Positions 1 to 7,343 of a stretch of DNA of 44,484 nucleotides are shown here, one piece after another. A program made the position numbers and the translations under genes. Where the stretch lies: assembly GCA_964360835.1 (NCBI GenBank), contig CAYHYG010000006.1:1-44484 (forward strand), in the 5' to 3' direction. The stretch is from CAYHYG01 sp964360835. Its GTDB lineage: Bacteria; Patescibacteriota; Patescibacteriia; UBA1558; 2-01-FULL-52-15. A model generated the notes under the pieces. The model ran no database searches, was not told where the DNA came from, and saw only the letters and a list, made by a program, of their open reading frames with translations. Every line of letters starts with the position of its first letter. Position 1 is the first letter of the stretch.

Positions 1-1
1 G

Positions 2-55
2 GTCGCACGTTATCACAAACGTGGCGACGTTCCGGCAGACATTCCTCTGATCTGA
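2..55 (+). CDS. C-terminal end of an unidentified gene (partial)
   Basis: An open frame enters from the left edge and ends at a TGA, encoding a 17-residue tail that reads VARYHKRGDVPADIPLI. The stop is 12 nt before the next start, and the intervening bases hold that gene's ribosome binding site, so the two look co-transcribed. The fragment is too short to assign a family, and it could be a chance open frame. Confidence 0.35.
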   Translation, partial: VARYHKRGDVPADIPLI

Positions 56-67
56 AAGGAGAAGGAA

Positions 68-493
68 ATGAAAAATCTTAACTCCCGTGGACTGACGGTA
101 GTCAGCCTTGCCTGTTGGCTGGCGACCATCGGTTTGATAGTTGTCATCGCTAGTCCGATCGCCGAGAAAATCCGTCAGGATGACCAAGGGAAAGTCATCA
201 TCAGCTACTCCACCGACCTGGTCTCTGATGCTCTGACGCAGTACCATCTCTCTACCGGCAAATGGCCGAACAGGGAAACCTGGAGAGATTTTCAGAGCTA
301 TCTACGGGCGCTACCGACTAACCCTTATGATGGGCTTACTGTTTCTGTTTCTCTAGGAGAAGCGAAGAGAAAAAGTGATCTCGTCTGGGGCTCAATCCGC
401 GTCATCGTTTTGAACGACGAGAAAAGTTGCCTCGTCGTCGGCTACGGCCGGAACGGCGAGGAAATCAAACGACTGACCTGCCCTTCTCTCTGA
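68..493 (+). CDS. Small membrane-anchored protein, pseudopilin-like layout
   Basis: A 141-aa protein with one hydrophobic segment at about residues 10-30, followed by a soluble domain that probably lies outside the cell. The layout (short basic N-terminus, one long helix, then a small domain with the phrases YHLSTGKWPN and LPTNPYDG) resembles type II pseudopilin-like proteins, which often carry a Y-P/W-P and 'P.DP' pattern after the helix. There is no clear prepilin peptidase cleavage motif, so the pilin link is inference. An AAAGGAGAAGGA ribosome binding site lies just before the ATG and fixes the start. A strong terminator follows. Its function is unknown. Confidence 0.65.
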   Translation: MKNLNSRGLTVVSLACWLATIGLIVVIASPIAEKIRQDDQGKVIISYSTDLVSDALTQYHLSTGKWPNRETWRDFQSYLRALPTNPYDGLTVSVSLGEAKRKSDLVWGSIRVIVLNDEKSCLVVGYGRNGEEIKRLTCPSL

Positions 494-522
494 CCTTATG
501 AAATAGCTAAGGTCTCGAACGC

Positions 523-551
523 GGCTCCGACGATTTGTCGGAGCCGTTTTT
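523..551 (+). terminator. Rho-independent terminator after the 141-aa gene
   Basis: A perfect 9-bp stem (GGCTCCGAC / GTCGGAGCC) with a 5-nt loop is followed by GTTTTTC. It ends the transcript of the upstream small membrane protein. Confidence 0.85.
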
Positions 552-554
552 CAT

Positions 555-588
555 TTGACAAAATATAGCAGAAGAGAATACTTATAGT
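555..588 (+). promoter_or_regulatory. Probable sigma70-type promoter for the 65-aa gene
   Basis: A perfect TTGACA at 555-560 is followed by a -10 region at 579-588 (TACTTA after 18 nt, or TATAGT after 22 nt). It sits directly behind the terminator and about 30 nt before the next SD and ATG. The -35 is convincing; the exact -10 is not settled. Confidence 0.5.
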
Positions 589-616
589 ATCCTTAATGTT
601 CATTGGGAGGTACATC

Positions 617-814
617 ATGAAAGCGTTGGCAGAGGCATTACTGATTACTGGTATTAGTATGGGACTTGGTTGGCTCGTCATGAAGCTAATCGACCAACAA
701 CAGGCCGACCAAGAACACAGACGTAAAATCTGGAAAAGGATTGAATGTGAAATCACTCTGTCTAGAAGTCAGCCCTACTACCCACCACCGATTGGGCCAG
801 AGCGGCGCAATTAG
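617..814 (+). CDS. Small single-helix membrane protein
   Basis: A 65-aa protein with a hydrophobic segment at about residues 4-25, then a charged stretch (QQQADQEHRRKIWKR) and a proline-rich tail (PYYPPPIGPERRN). An earlier in-frame ATG exists at 596, but GGGAGG at 605-610 is 6 nt before the ATG at 617, so the shorter form is preferred. It has its own promoter and is followed by a hairpin. No family is recognised. The topology suggests a small inner-membrane protein with a cytoplasmic basic tail. Confidence 0.55.
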   Translation: MKALAEALLITGISMGLGWLVMKLIDQQQADQEHRRKIWKRIECEITLSRSQPYYPPPIGPERRN

Positions 815-824
815 TACTTTCCGA

Positions 825-861
825 TCAAAAAAGTCTCACCACGTTCGACGTGGTGAGACTT
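825..861 (-). terminator. Terminator of the fusA transcript, probably shared with the + gene
   Basis: A perfect 14-bp inverted repeat (831-844 with 848-861, TCG loop). Read on the minus strand the stem is followed by a run of T (A-run at 825-832 on the plus strand), which suits termination of the rpsL-rpsG-fusA operon. On the plus strand only TTTC-type sequence follows, so it may also end the 65-aa gene transcript, less efficiently. Confidence 0.75.
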
Positions 862-951
862 TCAATATTATATTTTCGAATCCCTTTAGGGTGAGAAATC
901 TCAATGGCTACAAAGCTGTGAGACCTCTCTCTTCGCTCGAGGATATTATCC

Positions 952-3051
952 CTACTTCTTTCCAGCTTTGATCTGTTCAGTGATATTTTTGGGCGCTTCC
1001 TGGTAATGTGAAAACTCCATAGAGTATGAAGCGCGTCCTTGGGTCATGCCACGTAAGGAAGTAGAATAACCAAACATCTCTGACAGCGGCACGTTGGCAT
1101 GAATCACTTTGATGCTCATACGATCAGTCATTTCGTTGATCTGACCACGTTTGGAATTGAGATCACCGATGACATCTCCCATATAACTTTCTGGGGTGGT
1201 AACTTCGATTTTCATGATTGGCTCTAGGATTATAGGTTTGGCTTTATTGAACGCTTCTTTGAAAGCCATAGAACCGGCCATTTTGAAAGCTGCTTCGGAG
1301 GAATCGACATCATGATAAGAACCATCAAAAACTGTAGCTTGCACATCGATGATCGGGAACCCAGCCACAATGCCTTTGGTCAACGTTTCCTGGATACCTT
1401 TGTTGATCGGAGCGATGAATTCTCTCGGAATCGTACCGCCTTTAACTTCATCAACGAATTCATAGCCAGCACCACGTTCCCGCGGTTTGATCTTGAGCCA
1501 ACAATGACCATATTGACCACGACCTCCGGATTGTTTGATGTACTTTCCTTCACCCTCCGCTTCACCAACGATCGTTTCTTTATAAGCCACCTGAGGCTGA
1601 CCTACATTTGCTTCAACATTAAATTCGCGCTTCATACGGTCAACGATGATTTCTAAATGCAGTTCACCCATTCCGGAAATAATGGTTTGCAGAGTTTCTT
1701 CATCTGTTCTGACACGGAACGTTGGGTCTTCTTCGGCTAACTTAGAAATGGCAATGCCCATCTTTTCCTGATCTTGTTTGGTCTTGGGTTCAATAGCCAC
1801 ATCAATGACAGGCTCAGGAAAGGTGATGCTCTCAAGTACTGCCGGATTATTCTCATCAGTCAATGTATGTCCGGTAATAGTTGCTTTCAAACCAACGACG
1901 GCCGCGATATCTCCGGCGGAAATTTCTTTGATCTCTTCACGAGTATTCGCATGCATTCGTAAAAGACGTCCGATACGTTCCTTTTCTCCATTGGTAGCAT
2001 TCATGACGTAGGAGCCGGATTGCAAAGTACCTGAGTAAACCCGGATAAAAGTGATACGACCAACGAAAGGATCGGTAGCAACTTTAAAAGCTAGAGCGGT
2101 AAATGGCGCCGCTGGATCAGGCAAACGCACAATCTCTTTGCTGTGATCGTCAACATCAAAAGCCTTAGTCGGTGGTACATCCAGTGGTGAGGGTAGATAG
2201 GCGGTGACAGAATCCAGTAAATACTGCACGCCCTTATTTTTCAAAGCGGAACCGCAGAGCACTGGGATGAATTGATCAGTAATAACTGCTTTGCGCATCA
2301 ATTTTTTCAGTTCGATGATGTCAATTTCCTGACCTTCCAGATAGCGGCCCATGGCAGCTTCATCATATTCCACTAGAGCTTCTACCAAACGTCCACGAAA
2401 CTCCTCTACTTTGACTTTCATATCTTCTGGGACCTCCCGTTCTTCAAATTTCTTACCCTCTTCGTCTAGATAGTAGACGGCTTTGCGAGAAAATAAATCA
2501 ATCAAACCTTCGAATGTTTCGGCCGCTCCGATCGGCAATTGAATAGGATAAGCTTTCTTGGTCAGACGTTCATGGATAGTATCTAGGTCATGATAAAAAT
2601 CGGCACCCATACGATCCATTTTATTGATAAAAGCGATCCGGGGCACGTGATACTTATCAGCTTGGCGCCAGACAGTTTCTGATTGTGATTCTACTCCAGC
2701 TACACCGTCAAAAACCACGACNNNNNNNNNNACGCGTAAGGATCGTTCGACTTCAACGGTGAAATCCACGTGACCGGGTGTATCGATAATATTGATACGA
2801 GCAGTACCGCCACCCAGCCAATCGACGATAGGCCAGAAACAGGTGGTAGCGGCGGCAGTAATAGTGATGCCGCGTTCTTTCTCTTGTTCCATCCAGTCCA
2901 TTTCAGCTTTACCTTCATGCACTTCACCAATCTTATGTTTCTTACCAGTGTAAAATAAAATACGCTCGGAAACAGTTGTTTTTCCAGCGTCGATATGAGC
3001 GATAATACCAATATTGCGGACGTTCGCTAGACTTTGATTTTCTGCGGGCAT
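952..3051 (-). CDS. fusA: Elongation factor G
   Basis: Translational GTPase that moves tRNA and mRNA through the ribosome and helps recycle it. The 699-aa length is normal for the family. The P-loop AHIDAGKTT is at residues 18-26, DTPGHVDF follows as G3, and NKMDRMGAD carries the G4 box. The C-terminal domains IV-V include GQYGHCWLKI and GYSTSLRGMTQGRASYSMEF. It is the last gene of the str operon, 51 nt after rpsG. A weak hairpin (ACTTTGC / GCAAAGT) overlaps the rpsG stop in that spacer. No clear SD precedes the ATG. Residues about 107-110 are unknown because of 10 Ns, and the frame is kept across them. Identity is secure. Confidence 0.98.
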   Translation of the reverse strand: MPAENQSLANVRNIGIIAHIDAGKTTVSERILFYTGKKHKIGEVHEGKAEMDWMEQEKERGITITAAATTCFWPIVDWLGGGTARINIIDTPGHVDFTVEVERSLRXXXXVVVFDGVAGVESQSETVWRQADKYHVPRIAFINKMDRMGADFYHDLDTIHERLTKKAYPIQLPIGAAETFEGLIDLFSRKAVYYLDEEGKKFEEREVPEDMKVKVEEFRGRLVEALVEYDEAAMGRYLEGQEIDIIELKKLMRKAVITDQFIPVLCGSALKNKGVQYLLDSVTAYLPSPLDVPPTKAFDVDDHSKEIVRLPDPAAPFTALAFKVATDPFVGRITFIRVYSGTLQSGSYVMNATNGEKERIGRLLRMHANTREEIKEISAGDIAAVVGLKATITGHTLTDENNPAVLESITFPEPVIDVAIEPKTKQDQEKMGIAISKLAEEDPTFRVRTDEETLQTIISGMGELHLEIIVDRMKREFNVEANVGQPQVAYKETIVGEAEGEGKYIKQSGGRGQYGHCWLKIKPRERGAGYEFVDEVKGGTIPREFIAPINKGIQETLTKGIVAGFPIIDVQATVFDGSYHDVDSSEAAFKMAGSMAFKEAFNKAKPIILEPIMKIEVTTPESYMGDVIGDLNSKRGQINEMTDRMSIKVIHANVPLSEMFGYSTSLRGMTQGRASYSMEFSHYQEAPKNITEQIKAGKK
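2722..2731. other. Assembly gap of 10 Ns inside fusA
   Basis: Ten undetermined bases. On the coding strand the flanks read SLR, GTN (a valine), three unknown codons, then VVVFDGVAGV. EF-G proteins normally have RVLDGAVxVFDG here, which needs four codons between the two valines. The true gap is therefore probably 13 nt rather than 10, and the N count is likely a placeholder. Confidence 0.95.
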
Positions 3052-3102
3052 AATTATTATTCTGCTAAGGTATAAATCTTTATAGAGAGGAAAACTTTGC
3101 TC

Positions 3103-3567
3103 CTAGGCAAAGTGGGCGAAGGCGCGGTTGGCTTCGGCCATCTTCTGGACATCATCCTTCTTCTTGATAGCATCACCTTCATTATTGGCGGCAGACATGA
3201 TTTCCTCAGCCAATTTCTGAGCCATTGGTCTACCTTTCTTGGCACGAGCAGCAGCAATTAACCAGTTCTGAGCTAGGACAGTTTTGCGATCTCCCATGAC
3301 CACTACCGGAACTTGGTAGTTGGCGCCACCGATGCGACGGCCCTTGAGCTCTAGACTGGGACCAACGTTGCGTAAAGCCTGATCATAGACTTCCAGAGCG
3401 TCACGCTTGGTCTTCTGTGAAATTAAGTCAAAAGCACCGTAGACGATTTGTTGAGCGGTGGTCTTCTTACCACGCTCCATAATACGATTTATAAATTTGG
3501 CGATATCGACACGACTGAATTTGGCATCGCCGTTGATAATACGTTTGGTAGCTTGTTTGCCTCTCAT
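3103..3567 (-). CDS. rpsG: 30S ribosomal protein S7
   Basis: A 154-aa primary 16S rRNA-binding protein of the small-subunit head. Hallmarks are the N-terminal MRGKQATKR, FINRIMERGKKTTAQ, ALRNVGPSLELKGRRIGGANYQVP, and AAARAKKGRPMAQKLAEEI. The length is normal (about 156 in most bacteria). It lies between rpsL and fusA as in the usual str operon. In many bacteria S7 represses this operon; no obvious S7 binding mimic was recognised here. The 90-nt spacer before it contains a repeat-type inverted repeat rather than a clean SD. Confidence 0.98.
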   Translation of the reverse strand: MRGKQATKRIINGDAKFSRVDIAKFINRIMERGKKTTAQQIVYGAFDLISQKTKRDALEVYDQALRNVGPSLELKGRRIGGANYQVPVVVMGDRKTVLAQNWLIAAARAKKGRPMAQKLAEEIMSAANNEGDAIKKKDDVQKMAEANRAFAHFA

Positions 3568-3596
3568 GTTTATAGTTTAGATCGTAACCCGTAGTT

Positions 3597-3647
3597 CGTA
3601 ATGCGTAATATAAGGAGAGAATTACGACTTATGAATTACGTATTACG
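3597..3647. repeat. Inverted repeat in the rpsL-rpsG spacer
   Basis: CGTAATGCGTAAT (3597-3609) and ATTACGTATTACG (3635-3647) match as inverted arms at 12 of 13 positions, with a 25-nt loop that holds another ATTACG. The spacer as a whole is made of degenerate GTAAT/ATTAC units. It could fold in the rpsL-rpsG mRNA, and it looks like a repeat-family element rather than a normal ribosomal-protein leader. Confidence 0.6.
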
Positions 3648-3657
3648 CTTTATGTTG

Positions 3658-4089
3658 TTACGCTTTAGCTTTAGCTTTCTCTTTCTTGGCTCCGTAGAGA
3701 CTTCTCCCCTGTTTGCGACCTTGTACACCTTGCGTGTCATAGACACCGCGGACAATATGATAACGGACACCTGGTAAATCTTTGACTCTGCCGCCACGGA
3801 TCATGACCACGGAGTGCTCCTGCAAATTATGACCGACACCGGGAATATAAGCAGTAACTTCCTGACCGTTGGATAGACGGACACGGGCAATTTTACGTAA
3901 AGCTGAGTTTGGTTTCTTGGGAGTGGTAGTAGTGACTTTGACACAGACTCCTCGCTTGAATGGACTACCGCCCTGCAATTCGCGTTTGGTGCGTCGTAAA
4001 CTATTCAAAGTAACCAAAAGTGCTGGAGTTTTGGACTTCTTGGTGAAACTCTTGCGAGCTCCTCGTAACAGTTGTTTGGTTGTTGGCAT
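3658..4089 (-). CDS. rpsL: 30S ribosomal protein S12
   Basis: A 143-aa decoding-centre protein. TTTTPKKPNSALRKIARVRLSNG and GEGHNLQEHS-type sequence (GVGHNLQEHSVVMIRGGRVKDLPGVRYHIVRG) are diagnostic, and the PKKPNSA lysine associated with streptomycin response is conserved. It is longer than E. coli S12 (124 aa) because of an insertion near residues 25-45 (LVTLNSLRRTKRELQGGS); comparable insertions occur in Gram-positive S12. First gene of the str operon. No SD is seen; a possible promoter lies 5 nt from the ATG. Confidence 0.98.
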   Translation of the reverse strand: MPTTKQLLRGARKSFTKKSKTPALLVTLNSLRRTKRELQGGSPFKRGVCVKVTTTTPKKPNSALRKIARVRLSNGQEVTAYIPGVGHNLQEHSVVMIRGGRVKDLPGVRYHIVRGVYDTQGVQGRKQGRSLYGAKKEKAKAKA

Positions 4090-4094
4090 AATTT

Positions 4095-4123
4095 AGTTTA
4101 TCTTGGCGGCTCTCGGAAAACAA
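4095..4123 (-). promoter_or_regulatory. Possible promoter of the rpsL-rpsG-fusA operon
   Basis: On the minus strand TTGTTT (4118-4123), a 17-nt spacer and TAAACT (4095-4100) lie between the upstream terminator and rpsL. The -10 ends only 5 nt before the ATG, so transcription would start at or inside the start codon. The boxes are weak (3/6 and 4/6 matches). The position, right after a terminator and right before an operon, is the main support. Confidence 0.35.
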
Positions 4124-4144
4124 AAAGCCCAAAAGCGCTGGGCT
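4121..4144 (-). terminator. Terminator after the M50 protease gene
   Basis: Minus-strand hairpin AGCCCA / TGGGCT with a 7-nt loop, followed by TTTTTG. It separates the site-2 protease gene from the str operon. Confidence 0.8.
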
Positions 4145-4196
4145 GTAAATTATCATAATTAGCCAAAGAGGTCAAGACGAACAGCCGATTTGGCAG

Positions 4197-4826
4197 CTAA
4201 TACCAGCCAAACATCAAGTCAAAAACCCCGTTAACTGCTCCTGATAGGAAATTGATACCTGTAGTATTGGCAATAATTAATAGGAAAATAAGCAGCCAGA
4301 AGCCATTGCGCTCCAGCCATTGACCAATATAATCATAGCGCGGCGGTAATAAAGTAACCAACAGTCGCGAGCCATCAAGCGGTGGTATGGGTAATAAATT
4401 AAAGACGCCAAGGGCAACATTGATAAAGGCCAGGGTACCGAACATTTTGACTACATAATTCTCGGGATCATACAATTGAAGGGCTAGAACACCTGCAAAG
4501 AAAAAGACATAGGCCATGATAAAATTGGAGATTGGACCAGCTAAGGCTACAGCTGTCGCTCCCCATTTACGCCAACGCAGATTGAAAGGATTGAATGGCA
4601 CCGGTCTTCCCCAGCCAAAACCAACTGTGAATATCAATATAGTGCCGATCAAATCCAGATGAGCCAAAGGATTCAAGGTCAGTCTGCCCTCCCGTTCGGC
4701 CGTATGGTCGCCTAAAAGATACCCAGCCAACGCATGAGCAAACTCATGGCCAGCAATTGTAATAATGATGGCTGCCGCAATGACGAGAGCCAATATAGGA
4801 TCGGTAGAAAGTAATTGTAATATCAT
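4197..4826 (-). CDS. Site-2 protease family membrane metalloprotease (M50)
   Basis: A 209-aa multi-pass membrane protein. HEFAH at residues 27-31 is the zinc-binding HExxH motif in the first helix, and NLLPIPPLDGSR in a later helix supplies the third metal ligand (the (N/D)xxPxxxLDG signature). At least five hydrophobic segments are visible. M50 proteases cut substrates within the membrane, for instance anti-sigma factors or leftover signal peptides; this compact type lacks a PDZ domain. The substrate is unknown. It is transcribed divergently from rpmB with 93 nt between starts, and has its own terminator. Confidence 0.9.
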   Translation of the reverse strand: MILQLLSTDPILALVIAAAIIITIAGHEFAHALAGYLLGDHTAEREGRLTLNPLAHLDLIGTILIFTVGFGWGRPVPFNPFNLRWRKWGATAVALAGPISNFIMAYVFFFAGVLALQLYDPENYVVKMFGTLAFINVALGVFNLLPIPPLDGSRLLVTLLPPRYDYIGQWLERNGFWLLIFLLIIANTTGINFLSGAVNGVFDLMFGWY

Positions 4827-4828
4827 GC

Positions 4829-4857
4829 TTGACTGAAAAGTTAGTTTAAAGTATACT
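4829..4857 (+). promoter_or_regulatory. sigma70-type promoter of rpmB
   Basis: TTGACT (4829-4834), exactly 17 nt, TATACT (4852-4857). Predicted start is near 4864, which gives a leader of about 56 nt before the rpmB ATG. Confidence 0.8.
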
Positions 4858-4879
4858 ATGAATCAGTTTTTATTATAAC

Positions 4880-4897
4880 CCGAGTTTCTCTACTCGG
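4880..4897 (+). other. Hairpin in the rpmB leader
   Basis: CCGAGT / ACTCGG with a 6-nt loop lies within the predicted 5' leader of rpmB, 22 nt before the ATG. It might modulate translation, but no regulator is known from the sequence. Confidence 0.4.
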
Positions 4898-4919
4898 CAA
4901 CACAAGTAATATCAATTCT

Positions 4920-5093
4920 ATGGCACATGTATGTGATCGCTGTGGCCGAGGACCGCAAGTAATCAATAATCGCAGTCACTCCAACATAGCAACCAAGCGT
5001 CGCCAAATGGTGAACCTCCAGAGCAAACGTATAGACGGTATCCGTTCCTGGGTTTGTACCAAATGCATCAGTACGCTCAATAAAGCAAAATAA
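4920..5093 (+). CDS. rpmB: 50S ribosomal protein L28, short zinc-ribbon type
   Basis: A 57-aa large-subunit protein. The frame reads MAHVCDRCGRGPQVINNRSH, then SNIATKRRQMVNLQSKRI and ends VCTKCISTLNKAK. The NNRSH-N-ATKRR-NLQ pattern is diagnostic for L28. Four cysteines (residues 5, 8, 46, 49) form two CxxC pairs as in zinc-binding L28 forms. It is shorter than typical bacterial L28 (about 62-78 aa). It stands alone, with its own promoter upstream and terminator downstream. A longer open frame on the opposite strand is a shadow. Confidence 0.93.
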   Translation: MAHVCDRCGRGPQVINNRSHSNIATKRRQMVNLQSKRIDGIRSWVCTKCISTLNKAK

Positions 5094-5097
5094 AGTG

Positions 5098-5123
5098 AGC
5101 ACCGGTTCGGTGCTTATTTTATT
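5098..5123 (+). terminator. rpmB terminator
   Basis: AGCACCG / CGGTGCT stem with a GTT loop, starting 5 nt after the rpmB stop and followed by TATTTTATTT. Confidence 0.85.
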
Positions 5124-5179
5124 TAGTGCCATCACTACTCACTTTCGGACAGCGCTTCGGCGTTTCTTTAATGTTTACC

Positions 5180-5209
5180 AAAACCCTGCACCGAAGTGGT
5201 GCAGGGTTT
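5180..5209 (-). terminator. Terminator after the CARDB-like surface protein gene
   Basis: Perfect 12-bp inverted repeat AAACCCTGCACC / GGTGCAGGGTTT with a 5-nt loop. The minus strand continues TTTTGG, so it best ends the leftward transcript of the surface protein. It could also back up the rpmB terminator on the plus strand. Confidence 0.75.
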
Positions 5210-5253
5210 GACTTCTTAAAATTGGAATTTAAATTTTATTGCACTTTTTGTTT

Positions 5254-6903
5254 TTAATAATTAGATCCGCCGATTGTATATAACCACATGTTCTGCAGTA
5301 ACTGTGAAATAGTCGGCTGCGGAATGTCGTTTTTTTCTAGACTAACACCGAGAACTTGTGTCGATTCTTGATAATCTATTTCTGCGCTGACGTCTTCAAC
5401 CAATTTTTCTTGTTCCAACATTTGCTGTCTAAATTTTTTTATATTGGCATTATTTATATCTTGGCCACAAGTTTCGTACTCAAAAGCGTGATCATCAAAA
5501 TAGGCCCAAATACGTCGTTCACTACCGTCGGAACTACGCACCCAATCTATATCTCCTTTGAGCGGTGTATACCACGGCGACCAGATGCCAGACGACCAAT
5601 AAATACGGTAGCGTAAAATTTTATGCGGCGGCTCGTCCAACCCAAGCACGGCCCACGTATCCCTGCCGACCGGCTGACTACTAACACGTCGGCAATCGGG
5701 GTTACTGATCTTGAGCGCGGCTAATCGCTGGTCGTCCTGATAAGGATTTTTCAGCGTCATAAAAGGATAGACAGTCGACTGAGCATTACTACCGTCAAAT
5801 AATAGCCGAAACGAATATCCAGATTCCGATTGTAAACCATCGAGACTAACCCAGTAACCATTATCTACGGGAATAGCGGTCAGTGTTTCTCGGAAGTTGC
5901 CTTGCTCTATATCGGACGTTGGCCCGTACTGAATGTAAACCCGAGATGTTGCTTCGTCATTCTCTAGTTTGAAATCAATCCGCGCTGACTCTGAAGTAAT
6001 TTGTGAGATAACTACATCGCGAAAAATTACGGACAAATCAAGCTCCGCTACCGTGATACGTCTCGCGCTGACATTATTATCCTCATTATATTCCAGAACA
6101 TCATCAGCATAGTCAATAGCCACTACTATATCATACTGGCCGACTGGTATTGAATCGCAGTCATGCCAAGCGGTAGTACCGAAGTCAACGATCTTTTCTT
6201 CACGTGCAGCCAAACCACCAGTGACTAATGTTTCAACAAAACAGCTATAGGTTCCAGCCACGGTGCGTGTGGCATCAGTTTCGGGATCAGGAATGGGTAT
6301 CATGAGTGCGCTGACAAAAAATGATTCCGTAATTGGTTGATCCCCGCTGTTGGCCACAACGACTTGTAATGATGAATTGACTGGTTGTGGATTGAATCCG
6401 GCAAAGAGTTGGCTGTCTTGTGACCAGTCGATATTATTAATCACTAAATCACGCGGTTCATGGCTGTCAAAAACCATTTGCGGCACACCCTCCTCCTCGC
6501 CTTCCAAAGTGCGGCTGACAATTTTTAAATAATATCTTTGTGATAGTTCTAATTTTGGTAACTCAATGACATGACCTCGATACTGTTCGTCATGTTTCAA
6601 ATATAACCATTCTGCGGCACTAGGGTCTGCTGAATACCAGATGTGTCCGTCTGATAACTTATTTGTCTCCCAGGTGACAATGGCTTGGCCATTAGCCATG
6701 AGAACTACTCGAGCATCAGACACACGGAGTGGATCCTCCTCTGCTAGAACCGGAAACGAATTAAAGCTCAACCTAGAATCAATACTGTGCCAACCAAAAA
6801 TTCTCCAGGGAATAAGGATAAGAATAAAGACAATTACAGCTAGGCTACCAACAAAAAAAGCCACCTTAGATATCAGTTGCTTTATAAAATATGTTTTGTC
6901 CAT
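5254..6903 (-). CDS. Single-anchor surface protein with CARDB/fibronectin-III-like domains
   Basis: A 549-aa protein with one N-terminal transmembrane segment (about residues 12-34) and a large outer region. Residues about 60-150 read like an Fn3-type sandwich (VSDARVVLMANGQAIVTWETN, then RYYLKIVSRT). Residues about 155-285 resemble a CARDB adhesion domain (VVVANSGDQPITESFFV ... NEDNNVSARRITV). A second Fn3-like unit follows at about 290-385 (ITSESARIDFKL ... SGYSFRLLFDG). The C-terminal part is unassigned. Such proteins usually mediate surface contact or scaffold an outer layer. It appears monocistronic, with a terminator just downstream. No enzymatic motif is seen. Domain calls are from pattern reading only. 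Confidence 0.75.
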   Translation of the reverse strand: MDKTYFIKQLISKVAFFVGSLAVIVFILILIPWRIFGWHSIDSRLSFNSFPVLAEEDPLRVSDARVVLMANGQAIVTWETNKLSDGHIWYSADPSAAEWLYLKHDEQYRGHVIELPKLELSQRYYLKIVSRTLEGEEEGVPQMVFDSHEPRDLVINNIDWSQDSQLFAGFNPQPVNSSLQVVVANSGDQPITESFFVSALMIPIPDPETDATRTVAGTYSCFVETLVTGGLAAREEKIVDFGTTAWHDCDSIPVGQYDIVVAIDYADDVLEYNEDNNVSARRITVAELDLSVIFRDVVISQITSESARIDFKLENDEATSRVYIQYGPTSDIEQGNFRETLTAIPVDNGYWVSLDGLQSESGYSFRLLFDGSNAQSTVYPFMTLKNPYQDDQRLAALKISNPDCRRVSSQPVGRDTWAVLGLDEPPHKILRYRIYWSSGIWSPWYTPLKGDIDWVRSSDGSERRIWAYFDDHAFEYETCGQDINNANIKKFRQQMLEQEKLVEDVSAEIDYQESTQVLGVSLEKNDIPQPTISQLLQNMWLYTIGGSNY

Positions 6904-7075
6904 GATTAAGGCTTGCGTTAAGAAGTCATTAATCGTGATCAGCCCTGGGCTGACCGTCTATCGGCGAATCCAAGCGCTAATAGGCGAAACAAATATCAAA
7001 ATATTACTTTACTAAACCATTATAGCACGGAATTGCATCTTTGTCAAACAAATTATGAAACTTTTTTGAATAAAT

Positions 7076-7263
7076 AAAAAATCCTCCGACGCCACCCCAC
7101 TGCTTTTGGGCATAGCTTAGAGAATTTTGGCTGTTCCCGGAGTGGTCCATATACAGTACCCCTCTTGACCAAATGGGTGCCCGCAACTCACAACTCACGT
7201 TACAAGCGATGTAGGGCTCCAACATATATTATTGTAGAATATGTATTAAGATGTCTGGGAACT
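7076..7263 (-). ncRNA. Candidate structured RNA of about 188 nt (6S-like layout)
   Basis: A minus-strand promoter predicts a start near 7263, and the sequence runs to a T6 tract at 7076-7081. Between them, complementary segments nest: gtaggg/ccccac (7211-7216 with 7095-7100), tgccc/gggca (7178-7182 with 7108-7112), then an apical GGGGT/ACTCC stem. A closing stem, a wide asymmetric bubble and an apical stem, with a length near 190 nt, recall 6S RNA, but no conserved 6S sequence was recognised. The frame through it (7004-7225) does not look like a protein. It may instead be only an untranslated stretch. Confidence 0.3.
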
Positions 7264-7269
7264 AAAGTC

Positions 7270-7297
7270 AGTATAGCATGGGTCAAAAGTGATGCAA
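7270..7297 (-). promoter_or_regulatory. Promoter of the candidate RNA
   Basis: On the minus strand TTGCAT (7292-7297), 16 nt, TATACT (7270-7275). It could also serve the surface-protein gene about 370 nt further down. Confidence 0.55.
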
Positions 7298-7343
7298 GTC
7301 TTTTGGTAATTATTACCTAAGGATAGCGTATTTCGGATTCACC

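Noticed and set aside
4890..5135. An 81-codon minus-strand frame opposite rpmB
   Set aside because: The plus strand encodes an unmistakable L28 with promoter and terminator; the antisense frame is a shadow.
7004..7225. A 73-codon open frame on the minus strand
   Set aside because: Composition is not protein-like, there is no SD, and the stretch is better explained as an untranslated or structured RNA.
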